From: Bugula neritina
Taxonomy: Eukaryota > Bryozoa > Gymnolaemata > Cheilostomatida > Bugulidae
Length of the DNA stretch: 64,000 nucleotides
Direction: 5' to 3'
NCBI GenBank assembly: GCA_964035545.1
Contig: OZ037772.1
Location: forward strand, 12,713,818 to 12,777,817
Part shown: piece after piece, positions 55,406 through 64,000 of the stretch
How positions within the stretch are numbered: position 1 is the stretch's first letter
How the letters are laid out: the number at the start of each line of letters is the position of its first letter
Position numbers and translations under genes: made by a program
Notes under the pieces: model-generated
What the model saw: only the letters and a program-made list of their open reading frames with translations
What the model was told of the DNA's origin: nothing
Database searches by the model: none

Positions 55406-56429
55406 CTATAAACAAATCAAGTCGAGAAATTACTAGTCATGTGACAAATCAAGTTTTCAAGTAAAAGTATTAATAATTACTTAAACAGTCTTGTCATCGT
55501 CATACATTATTATACAGAAAGTTTGCTCATTTTTATTGGTTAAATCAACAGAAGTAAAACTAATTTGTTGATATGTTAACAAAAAATTGCTGTCTCCTTG
55601 TAGAAAAATGTACAAAATACTGCAAATTGATTAAAATCGATATTTATCTCAAACTTTAGAATGACAAGCAAGAGACTTTTAAATTGGCTGAATAAATGTG
55701 TTGAAAAGTGAAACTAAATAACTTGCGAATAATAGCAAGTCAGCTTAACTTCATATACCAACAACTCGGTATGTGCTACAAAAACAGCATTATACACTTG
55801 TAGACACTCTCAACACTTCTATGTAATGTGTGTTTGTCATCACACATCTACTTATCAACACAAGTTAGAGCTGGTAGCTATAGTAGATCTCTACTAACAT
55901 GCACCAGTCACAACTCAAATACCTGTATTAATCCTCTCTATCTTTCAAGTCTACCGTATCTACACAATAAAAAGCAGGTCAAGTGCTGTACTATGAATAT
56001 TTTAGATTACAATATTAGCACCTTTGATGTGCTCTTCAAGTGATTTCATCACCAAGTGTAAAAGCTTATTATTGTTCAAGTATAGAAATAAAAATCAATA
56101 TCATACTGAATCTTCTGTATTCCAAACCAAAAGAAACTGAAGCAGAAGTCATTGTGTTTAATAAGTATGTTATAGATAATCAATATATAGACTATACATG
56201 CAATTAGAATAACATGAATATTTAATGTAACTCTTAAAACAATTCTGTTAATATTATTGAACAATGTAGTCATGTATAATAATCTCATACAAAGTGAAGA
56301 GATAACAGAGACAAATAGATGGAATTACATTAAATACTGTAATTGAATAATCAGAAATAAATTCTATGATCAAAGTATGTCTAAACCTTATATTTATCCA
56401 AAGCTAAGTTCAGCTCCAAGCTATGACAA

Positions 56430-56640
56430 GCAGTATCATGTTATGACCTTCAACTTCAGCTGACTCATTTGGAACGTTCTACAAGTTACGGTGTTTGCCA
56501 AACAATGTTTAGTTATACTGCTAGTAAGCAAAATTCAATGATGTGCCAAATACTTTTCAATAATTACAATAGCAATGGTTAAGCATGATATTATCCAATT
56601 ATACTACTGCTACAGTATTTCACTGTATTATATATATAAG
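56430..56640. repeat. Dispersed block, second copy
   Basis: Same ordered motifs as 18537-18760 (CAGTATCATGTTATGACC, TGTTTGCC, AGTTATACTGCTA, TTCAATGATGTGCC). Confidence 0.5.
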
Positions 56641-56799
56641 CATAGAGCATTATATAGTAACTATATAAAGTATATTCACAATAATTGTATATGCAAGTAA
56701 GTGTGTGTTTCTTTGCAAATAATATTCTTCATTATTATCCTTTGTAAACTGTGTTATACCTCTGCCTTGTCACAACTTTTAGCAGTTGTCTCCTGCTGA

Positions 56800-58060
56800 A
56801 TATTCTTTCTAGTTAAGTTTAGAATAATATAAAAACATAATAAAAACACAAAATATCAAGATTGAAAAAGTTAACTTAAGTTTGGAATATTGATGAATTT
56901 GCAATAAAACAAAAATCGATAAAATGAAAAGGTATTACCTATTAATTATAGACAAACCATTCTATTACGGTCTGAAGATATTATACAAAAATATATATTA
57001 TATATGACCAATAAGCAGCTGAGTTTATCAGGGCTTAAGTATTTGATTATAGTTATTATTTTCAAAATTTGGAATCGTTTATTTATTATATTTATGAAGT
57101 TATTTCACCTCCTGGCTCACTGGTGTATAACTATATTATTATTATAATTACACATGACACAGTATTTGTTACGAGCTGTTTTATACGTATTATATATCTA
57201 AATATTTACTTGGTGATAAAATATTGTGAAAATTACATATAGGTGTGATGACACCTGCATGTATATTTTACAAGAACGGTTAATGTATTCATAGTTCATA
57301 CTGGATCCCTTGAACCAATTACTTTCAAGCAGCTATATAAGTGTGTCAATTATAAATGATAATTAATAATAGCTCATTGCTTGTGTGACAAAAGTATTTA
57401 TGTTATATAATAATAAATTAATCTACATTATTATATATTATAATTTGACAAAACAAGTCAATTATAATTAGAAGAATGTTTTGATTTTTTTGGTTTTTTT
57501 TTATGCTGATTACGCAACACAACACTGTGGGTTGTTTGCGTTATATATTTTATATTTTACTAGCAGTTATCCACTTTTAATTCCATTAACTATTTTCAAA
57601 TTTATATTTTGTAACTTTTGATCAATAACTTTAGGACATTAAAATGATTTTAGACATAACTTGATAGTGTGCATAACATCAAAAATTTATCCTGAGTGCT
57701 TGCTAGAATTGTATTAAATTTGTTTGTTTTGTTGTATCAATATAATATAATATATATTATATTTGTTGTAGGCTATTAACATAATGTTAATATATTTTAT
57801 TTTTTTGATAAAACCATTTGACAAACGATTAGCAAATATTGTATTACACCCGGATGCATCACATCACATCACAAGATAATGTGTTAAGAAATTCGTATAA
57901 AAACTCTCACTGAACTATTAGCTTATTTCTATTAATGCAAGACTACATCCAGAAATATTCAAAACAAAAACATTTTTTCTAATAGAAATACTTGAAAATA
58001 AAAAAATTTGTAGCTTTAAAAACAGTCATACATTGAAAAAACCGCTAATCCAAATATCTC
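56800..58060. other. No supported gene
   Basis: Very AT-rich 3' flank of the exon ending at 58065; no coding signal. Confidence 0.4.
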
Positions 58061-58064
58061 AGTT

Positions 58065-58473
58065 TTAGGAGAACAGCTTTTTAAAACCTCCAAAAAGTGT
58101 TGTGACTCTGTCATATGCAGTTTGTGCAGTGACTGCAACTGCATTCCCCACACCTCTAGCAGCACCAAATGTAAGCTTTGTGGCTCCTTCACCGATATCT
58201 TCTACCCAAGTTGCCTCACTATCACCAGAGGTTTTAACTAATTCTTGTAACTCTTTCAACTCTAATTGTCTCTTCAATTCCGCAGTTTCTCGATTTTTGG
58301 ATTCTATTTCTTCTTTTTCAAGGGACTCCATTTTTAATCTCATATCTTCAAATTGCTGCTGTGAAATCATTTTCTGATTCAGTTGATCCTGTAGAGATTT
58401 TAGCTGCTCTTCATGTCTTTTTGCTATTTCTTGTACTTCCCTTCTATCCTCTGTGGCCAGCTTTTCTTTTTCT
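58065..58473 (-). CDS. C-terminal coiled-coil exon of an upstream GTPase paralog
   Basis: Acceptor TTATTTTGTCAG, entering in phase 1, and stop at 58065. It encodes about 136 residues: a coiled coil with LKSLQDQLNQKMISQQQFED, then an acidic TWVEDIGEGATKLTFGAARG, VGNA and AQTAY, ending FKKLFS. This is clearly homologous to the last exon of the 19.5-26.8 kb GTPase gene. The matching GTPase exons were not found to its right in the window, so the upstream part may lie beyond 64 kb or have been lost. Confidence 0.65.
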
Positions 58474-58479
58474 GACAAA

Positions 58480-59690
58480 ATAATTAACTAAAATATTAAC
58501 ACCTGCAGGGCCTCCCGCATAGAGCAAGTGTGGGGTGCCGAAGGGAGGTATACTGCACTCAATAGGGAAAGCTTTTCTGTTTTAATCAAACTGAAATCCA
58601 ATGTTTATTCTGTCAATTCATATGTAATATTTTCTAAAATCTTGAAAAAACAAACTGAAACAGAGATTAAAAGCCACATAATTAATACAGTGATCTGCTA
58701 TTGGTGGTAACAATACAACATTGAATTTATAATAGCAAAGACCATGAATATAATATCTAGAAAAGTCACCTTCCATGTTGCCAATTGGTTGTCATAGCAC
58801 TCACAGAGAAAACACAAGTATAGCCAGTAGCTGCTTCTGAAGTATTCATATCCTCAATCGCAAGCTAATTCTATAGAGCAGGTGTGAGCTGAAAGGTTTA
58901 CTGTACTGCACCTAACAGTAAAAGCTCTCCTGCGTAGATCAAAATAAAAGTTAATGTTTGTTTTATTTCTGTCAACTCAAATTTAATCTTTTTTAACATC
59001 TTGAAAAAGCAAACTGAAACAGAATTCTTTGGATTAGGTGAATGTCGCATGTTATAGATAATAATCAATAATACATTCAATTAGATTAACATTGAGATAT
59101 AATATAAATCATAAAACACATCTATTCACATAACAAAGCAGTCAAGTAGAATGGTATTTTACAGAGGAGAGTGAAACCACTGGGGCATATTAATTAAAGG
59201 CTGTTATTCTTAAGAAATCAATTCTATGTTCAGAGTTCATATAAACCCTTTATTGCATCCTGCAGAGTTAGGTTCAACTCAAAGCAATGCCAAACAGCTC
59301 AATGTTAAGGCTTCCAGTTGTACTGTAGCTGACTGTTTTGTTTCTTCTCATATTTACAAAGGAAATACGTTGAACATTGAGTGTGCATTGAGCAACACTA
59401 TATAACTGTTAGGAAAAGCAAACAGTTAGCAATTTAGACTGCAGTGTTTACAGGTTTACCTGTTTGAAAGGTTATCAATGTCATCCTAAACAACTAATAC
59501 CAACAGCATATAATTCCAGTATCAGATGCTTAAATAGAATAAAATATTTTGCTTCATAATGATGCCCAATTAAATCATTGTTATGATCTTATAAAAATCT
59601 GGTTAGCCAGCTTTCTGTTATATATTAAGGTATGCCATGTAGTTACATCATAGCCATTTGGAAATAACATCTACTAGCTGCCTATCGCAA
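58480..59690. other. No supported gene
   Basis: 58540-58720 and 58880-59060 contain two related stretches (AAAGCTTTTCTG..., AAAGCTCTCCTG..., both followed by GAAAAA(A/G)CAAACTGAAACAGA), suggesting a small local duplication. No gene seen. Confidence 0.4.
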
Positions 59691-59699
59691 GCTTATATA

Positions 59700-60007
59700 C
59701 CCCCTATTCACACATTGCAGTAACAGCAAACATTCACCATTATTTTAACAACATATTATATTTAAAAGAGAGACTTCTTCTTTTAATTGCTTTTATCTAG
59801 TCAATAACATTTCTATCATATATTTTAAGAAGAATGTTGCGACAAATAACTGAAAAATATCCTAAGATATAGCCTTATTATGATTGGCCGCAGCTCAACA
59901 TTTTACTTTTGTCAATGTGTGAACGCCTGTTGATGAAACATAACAGCAGCGCCATTTTGTTTTGTTGTTACAGTCTACAATACGGCTGCAGTGTGTGAAT
60001 AGGGGGG
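59700..60007. mobile_element. 308-bp TIR element related to the 27.4-28.5 kb element
   Basis: Ends CCCCCTATTCACACATTGCA and the reverse-strand CCCCCCTATTCACACACTGC are inverted repeats, with TA on both outer sides. The interior shares blocks with the larger copy, such as CTAGTCAATAACATTT and GTGTGAACGCCTGTTGA. No coding capacity. Confidence 0.6.
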
Positions 60008-60648
60008 TAGTCTTACATATGAAGTATATTTATTTGAACTCATTATTTTGCTTTCACATCTACTTGAGAGACATGCATGATGACAGTTACTAAAGTTACT
60101 TCATGTTTCTGTAACATACAATTGTTTATTGAATGTGTATAAATAATACTATTAAATAAAATATATTTAATTGAATACATTATTTTGCTTTGACCACCTG
60201 ATTTCATGATTCCATCTAAGTTTGGAAAAGTTAAATAATAGAAGGAGGTCTGATTTGCTTGTTGTTGGGATGATTGTCTCGTAGAGGAATGGCTGAAAAG
60301 AGCAAACTAAAAATTAGGGCTCAAATCTCTTGGTACATAGCAACTACATTTTATAAATAATTGCATTAAAATAATGTAAACAAAGCAAAGTAGTTTGGTT
60401 TTTTATTTATATAAGATAGAAAAGCAAGTTAAGCATCTAAAATAAGGCTGGCTCACCGCATTCAAGTAACTTGGTAATAAATTGTAAAACGGTGTCTAAC
60501 TTTAATCATAATTTTATTTTGTACTATAGTTGTTTTTCTTTGTGCAATTTGTTTTAGAAAATAGTATCATGTATTTTACTAATAATGTTATATAAAACAT
60601 TTAAAGTTTATTATAATGTTTTATTTGCAGATTTATTTCAAACATAAA

Positions 60649-61400
60649 AAGCTAACTCTACTATGATGAAGGTGCACGGAAAGATAACTCTACTATGATA
60701 AAGGTGCATGAAAAGATAACTCTACTATGATGAAGGTACATGAAAAGATAACTCTACTATGATAAAGGTGCATGAAAAGATAACTCTACTATGATAAAGG
60801 TGCATGAAAAGATAACTCTACTATGATAAAGGTACATGAAAAGATAACTCTACTATGATAAAGGTGCATGAAAAGATAACTCTACTATGATGAAGGTGCA
60901 TGAAAAGATAACTCTACTATGATGAAGGTGCATGAAAAGATAACTCTACTATGATAAGGGTGCATGAAAAGATAACTCTACTATGATGAAGGTGCATGAA
61001 AAGATAACTCTACTATGATAAGGGTGCATGAAAAGATAACTCTACTATGATAAAGGTGCATGAAAAGATAACTCTACTATGATGAAGGTGCACGAAAAGA
61101 TAACTCTACTATGATAAAGGTGCATGAAAAGATAACTCTACTATGATAAGGGTGCATGAAAAGATAACTCTACTATGATGAAGGTGCATGAAAAGATAAC
61201 TCTACTATGATAAGGGTGCATGAAAAGATAACTCTACTATGATAAGGGTGCATGAAAAGATAACTCTACTATGATGAAGGTGCATGAAAAGATAACTCTA
61301 CTATGATAAGGGTGCATGAAAAGATAACTCTACTATGATGAAGGTGCATGAAAAGATAACTCTACTATGATAAGGGTGCATGAAAAGATAACTCTACTAT
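60649..61400. repeat. 32-bp minisatellite, about 23 copies
   Basis: Unit AAAAGATAACTCTACTATGA plus TGAAGGTGCATG. Units vary at a few positions: TGAAGG, TAAAGG or TAAGGG, TGCATG or TACATG. Array ends at CTCTACTATAACATTC. Confidence 0.95.
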
Positions 61401-62690
61401 AACATTCGCATTTCCACCACAAAAGTAACTACTATAAATTACAGTATTTGTAACGCTTGAGTATTTTCAGTACCTGACTTTTAGTTCAATTAATGAGTTG
61501 GGTCTTACAACTCACAATATATTTCTTCAAGTACTAAAATGTTGTAGTCACGAGAATTATGTGAGTCAGTAGAATTATCTGAGTCAGTAGAAGGACTGTA
61601 GTCAAAATTACTGTAATCATAGACAACAAGGGAGACAAACCCCTATTACCATAAGCTGCCATACTATACCACATGTGCGCAACACTTATATAAAGCAAGT
61701 TTGATAGATTTTGGTTATAAATATAATATATTGTGCATAATATAGGAGAAAAAACTTACAGGTTTCTTGCGCTACTATAATATATTTTATAGATATATAT
61801 TTAAAGTTACGAGTAAGTGACACGTTGATCATCATGTAATAAGAATGAACAGTAAAAATCGAATACCACCAAAATCTTGCATAAATAATACATATTAAAA
61901 TGCCAAGATAAATGTTAAAAATAACTTTGTATAGAAGTAAAAATATAAAGCTAAGTAGTTAATTATAACAAAAAATTGAAATTCTACCATATAACAGCAT
62001 TTTAAAAAGTTGCCACGTTAGATTAGATTTATTCAAATTTTTGAATTGGCACCAAGACTATTTTCTACATTTTTTGGTAATTAAAATTTGCATTTATTTG
62101 CTTTGGTTGAGCAGGATTAAAATCTATTTGTACTACACCAATTAGCCAGTTTTGGGCAACTAAATTTTAAGGGCTATATAATTGACCTACGGTATTCAAA
62201 TCTTGCTATAACCAAGCACTTTAAATTTGAATTTTTGAATTTTTGTCAAATATGCTAAAGATATTTTACTTACAAAATGCCCCTGCATAAACTTAGTTTT
62301 GCATTTCTCTTCATAGACACAAAAAAGTCATTAATAATATATTTTAGTTTTTAGGAAGAAAAAGGATAGAAATCTTCAAAAGTAATTCATATGGTTCTAA
62401 ACTAGTAAATGGTTATTAAAAACAAAATAATTATTTATAGCAATACATCAATATTCTAAATAGTAAAGAGATGAAAGCATAACATTTTCTATTTTATCTT
62501 TAACAAATAAGCAGCTAAATAAATTTTGTGTAATATGTTAAGAGTTAAAATCAGTCTTTGATATACACTATTTGGAAGGGTAAGCAATAATAAGAAAATT
62601 GGTAAATAATGAAATAAACTATAATGTTCAGTATGATTAGCTTCAGTAAGAATTTTTGCAATTTTTAAAATACATTTAAAAACTATCGAG
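61400..62690. other. No supported gene
   Basis: AT-rich spacer between the minisatellite and the copia LTR; nothing recognised. Confidence 0.4.
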
Positions 62691-62987
62691 TGTTGAGCTT
62701 GAGGCTGATGCCATCTTTGTAATGTTAATTATTGTGATTAAATAAGTAGAGTTGTAATTCACAGAACCATTATATTTTATGTATATTGAGGAAGAGGAAG
62801 AAGAAAAGAATTGTGGGTAATATAATAATATAAAAGACTAATTACAATATATTGTGAGTTATCCACACTTGCTATTTAGACATAAGAGAAAAGATAATTA
62901 CTAACATGAGTGTTTTAATAGCATTGGTAATATTATGTGAATATTATATGCATTGTCATTAGAGCGGAAGATTGCACTCTATCAACA
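62691..62987 (-). repeat. 3' LTR of a Ty1/copia element
   Basis: 297 bp, TGTTGA to TCAACA (six-base inverted ends), directly after the purine tract TTGAGGGGGCG. The left flank TCGAG (62686-62690) would be the target duplication to match at the far end. The LTR start overlaps the pol stop codon. Confidence 0.8.
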
Positions 62988-64000
62988 CGCCCCCTCAATC
63001 TGTAGCTGGGTAACGGCGTTTCGATGTAAGATTGCTCCTAATGGTTTGGTTAGGATGTCAGCTTTATTTTCATCAGTGCGGATGTAGTCATACACAATAG
63101 CTGATTGCTGTCTAATGAAGTGGTAGCGAATGTCAATGTGTTTAGTGCGACTATGTTGTCCTGGTCTGTCATCAGTAAGTGAAATGGCTCCTTGGTTATC
63201 GCAGAGCAGTGTGGTGACATCTGGTTGAAACATATTTATAGAGTTGCAGAATGTGCGAAGGTATAGCAACTCCTTGGTAGCATCTGCTAAAGCCATGTAC
63301 TCTGCCTCACAAGATGACAGAGCAACTGTCGGTTGCTTCTTGGTTTTCCAGCAAATTGGTGCTCCTCCTAGAGTGACTACGTAGCCAGTTGTAGAGCGTC
63401 GGTCTTCCACGTCACCTGCCCAGTCAGAGTCTGCATATCCTACTAGTTTCCCATCTGTTGGGGTGTAGGTAATCGTGTATTGCTTTGTCCCTTGAATGTA
63501 GCGTAGCAGCCTTTTCACAGCAGCTACATGTGTTGGGCTTGGTCTATCAAGGTATTGTGATAGCTTGGAAACTATCCAGCTAATGTCGGGTCGTGTTCCG
63601 GTCATCAAGTATATCAGGCTTCCAATAGCTTGGCGATATGGGAACTGCTGTTTGATAAATTCGTTGTGTTCTTCATCTGTTGCTTTTTTCAATACAAGTC
63701 CTTTTTCTGCGGGAGTAGCAGCTGGCTTGCATTTGTTCATTTTAAATCTGTTGAGGATTGACTCAGCGTAGCGTTCTTGGCTGATCTGGAGATTTCCATT
63801 TTTAAGTCTTTTGAAGTCAATTCCTAGAAACCAGTTGATTTCCCCACGATCATCCATTTTGAATTTGTTGTTCAGCATTTCCTTTGTGGTGCCAATCAGT
63901 TCTAGGTTGTTGCAGGCTATTATAATGTCGTCTACCCAGAATAAGATGATTATCTGGTCACCGTTTTCTGCATGGTAAGTGTAGACGCATTGATCACTTT
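62982..64000 (-). CDS. Ty1/copia Pol, C-terminal part (reverse transcriptase and RNase H)
   Basis: The frame is open from the right edge to the stop at 62982. Upstream of the first internal Met it already reads FWVDDIIIA, the copia RT catalytic motif (xVDDxxxA). Then come WFLGIDFKR, TPAEKGL, LMTGTRPDISW and LKRLLRYIQGT-type blocks. RNase H follows, with YADSDWAGD, RRSTTGYV, LSSCEAEYMALADATKE and DNQGAISL, ending KHIDIRYHFIR and ADILTKPL. No internal stop or frameshift is seen in this part. Gag, protease and integrase lie outside the window, so competence cannot be judged. Confidence 0.92.
   Translation of the reverse strand, partial: SDQCVYTYHAENGDQIIILFWVDDIIIACNNLELIGTTKEMLNNKFKMDDRGEINWFLGIDFKRLKNGNLQISQERYAESILNRFKMNKCKPAATPAEKGLVLKKATDEEHNEFIKQQFPYRQAIGSLIYLMTGTRPDISWIVSKLSQYLDRPSPTHVAAVKRLLRYIQGTKQYTITYTPTDGKLVGYADSDWAGDVEDRRSTTGYVVTLGGAPICWKTKKQPTVALSSCEAEYMALADATKELLYLRTFCNSINMFQPDVTTLLCDNQGAISLTDDRPGQHSRTKHIDIRYHFIRQQSAIVYDYIRTDENKADILTKPLGAILHRNAVTQLQIEGAC

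Noticed and set aside
60270-60345. tRNA-like stretch with an A-box match (TGGCTGAAAAG)
   Set aside because: The B box is imperfect and no cloverleaf can be drawn; probably chance or a very old relic.
60649-61400. Possible CRISPR-like array
   Set aside because: Repeats are head to tail with no spacers and the genome is eukaryotic; it is a minisatellite.

Overview
The window is AT-rich, intron-rich metazoan DNA. It carries spliced genes with GT/AG borders, long TA and CA microsatellites, tRNA-derived SINEs, LINEs, and BEL/Pao, Ty1/copia and Ty3/gypsy elements. This mixture suits an aquatic invertebrate (lophotrochozoan or cnidarian type), but the species cannot be fixed from the sequence.

All convincing host exons lie on the minus strand. 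They form what looks like a tandem array of two alternating modules. Module 1 is a small gene front: a start exon, two exons that together make a C3HC4-type RING finger, a short acidic linker and a long coiled-coil exon. It occurs twice: unit 1 at 7747 to 1295 and unit 2 at 51870 to 41726. The first RING exon is 104 bp in both, and splice phases match exon by exon. Module 2 is a GBP/atlastin-like large GTPase followed by a coiled coil: nine exons from 26810 to 19548, all phase-compatible, giving 637 residues. A paralogous C-terminal exon lies at 58473-58065 (end of an upstream copy) and a third, shorter one at 18434-18153. The order along the minus strand is therefore GTPase tail (58 kb), RING-coiled coil (52-42 kb), GTPase (27-19.5 kb), extra tail (18 kb), RING-coiled coil (7.7-1.3 kb). 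The two modules may form one RING-coiled coil-GTPase gene or alternate as separate genes. Phase analysis shows at least one unseen exon is needed if they are fused.

The introns and spacers are heavily colonised. From left to right: a Ty3/gypsy integrase remnant with its 3' LTR (3.4-4.7 kb); a decayed CR1/L2-like LINE (10.8-14.5 kb); a degenerate TAGTATTACT-type repeat field (14.6-15.5 kb); a solo LTR (20.9-21.5 kb); an LTR-like block split by a TTAA-flanked element that is itself split by a LINE tail (27.2-28.8 kb); a 3.5 kb terminal-inverted-repeat element holding two long palindromes (29.3-32.8 kb); a TA-rich cruciform (32.8-33.6 kb); a structurally intact BEL/Pao retrotransposon with same-length LTRs (33.6-41.6 kb); a tRNA-SINE family with a 229-bp tandem dimer (49.7-50.0 kb); a 39-bp inverted-repeat element with a hammerhead-ribozyme-like motif (48.6-48.9 kb); further LINE, LTR and gypsy fragments (50.7-54.8 kb); a second TIR element (59.7-60.0 kb); a 32-bp minisatellite (60.65-61.4 kb); and the 3' end of a Ty1/copia element running off the right edge (62.7-64.0 kb).

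Function is inferred. RING fingers suggest ubiquitin ligase activity, and GBP/atlastin GTPases remodel membranes or act in cell-autonomous defence. Clustering and copy-number growth of such genes would fit an immune or membrane-remodelling family, but the sequence alone does not prove it.
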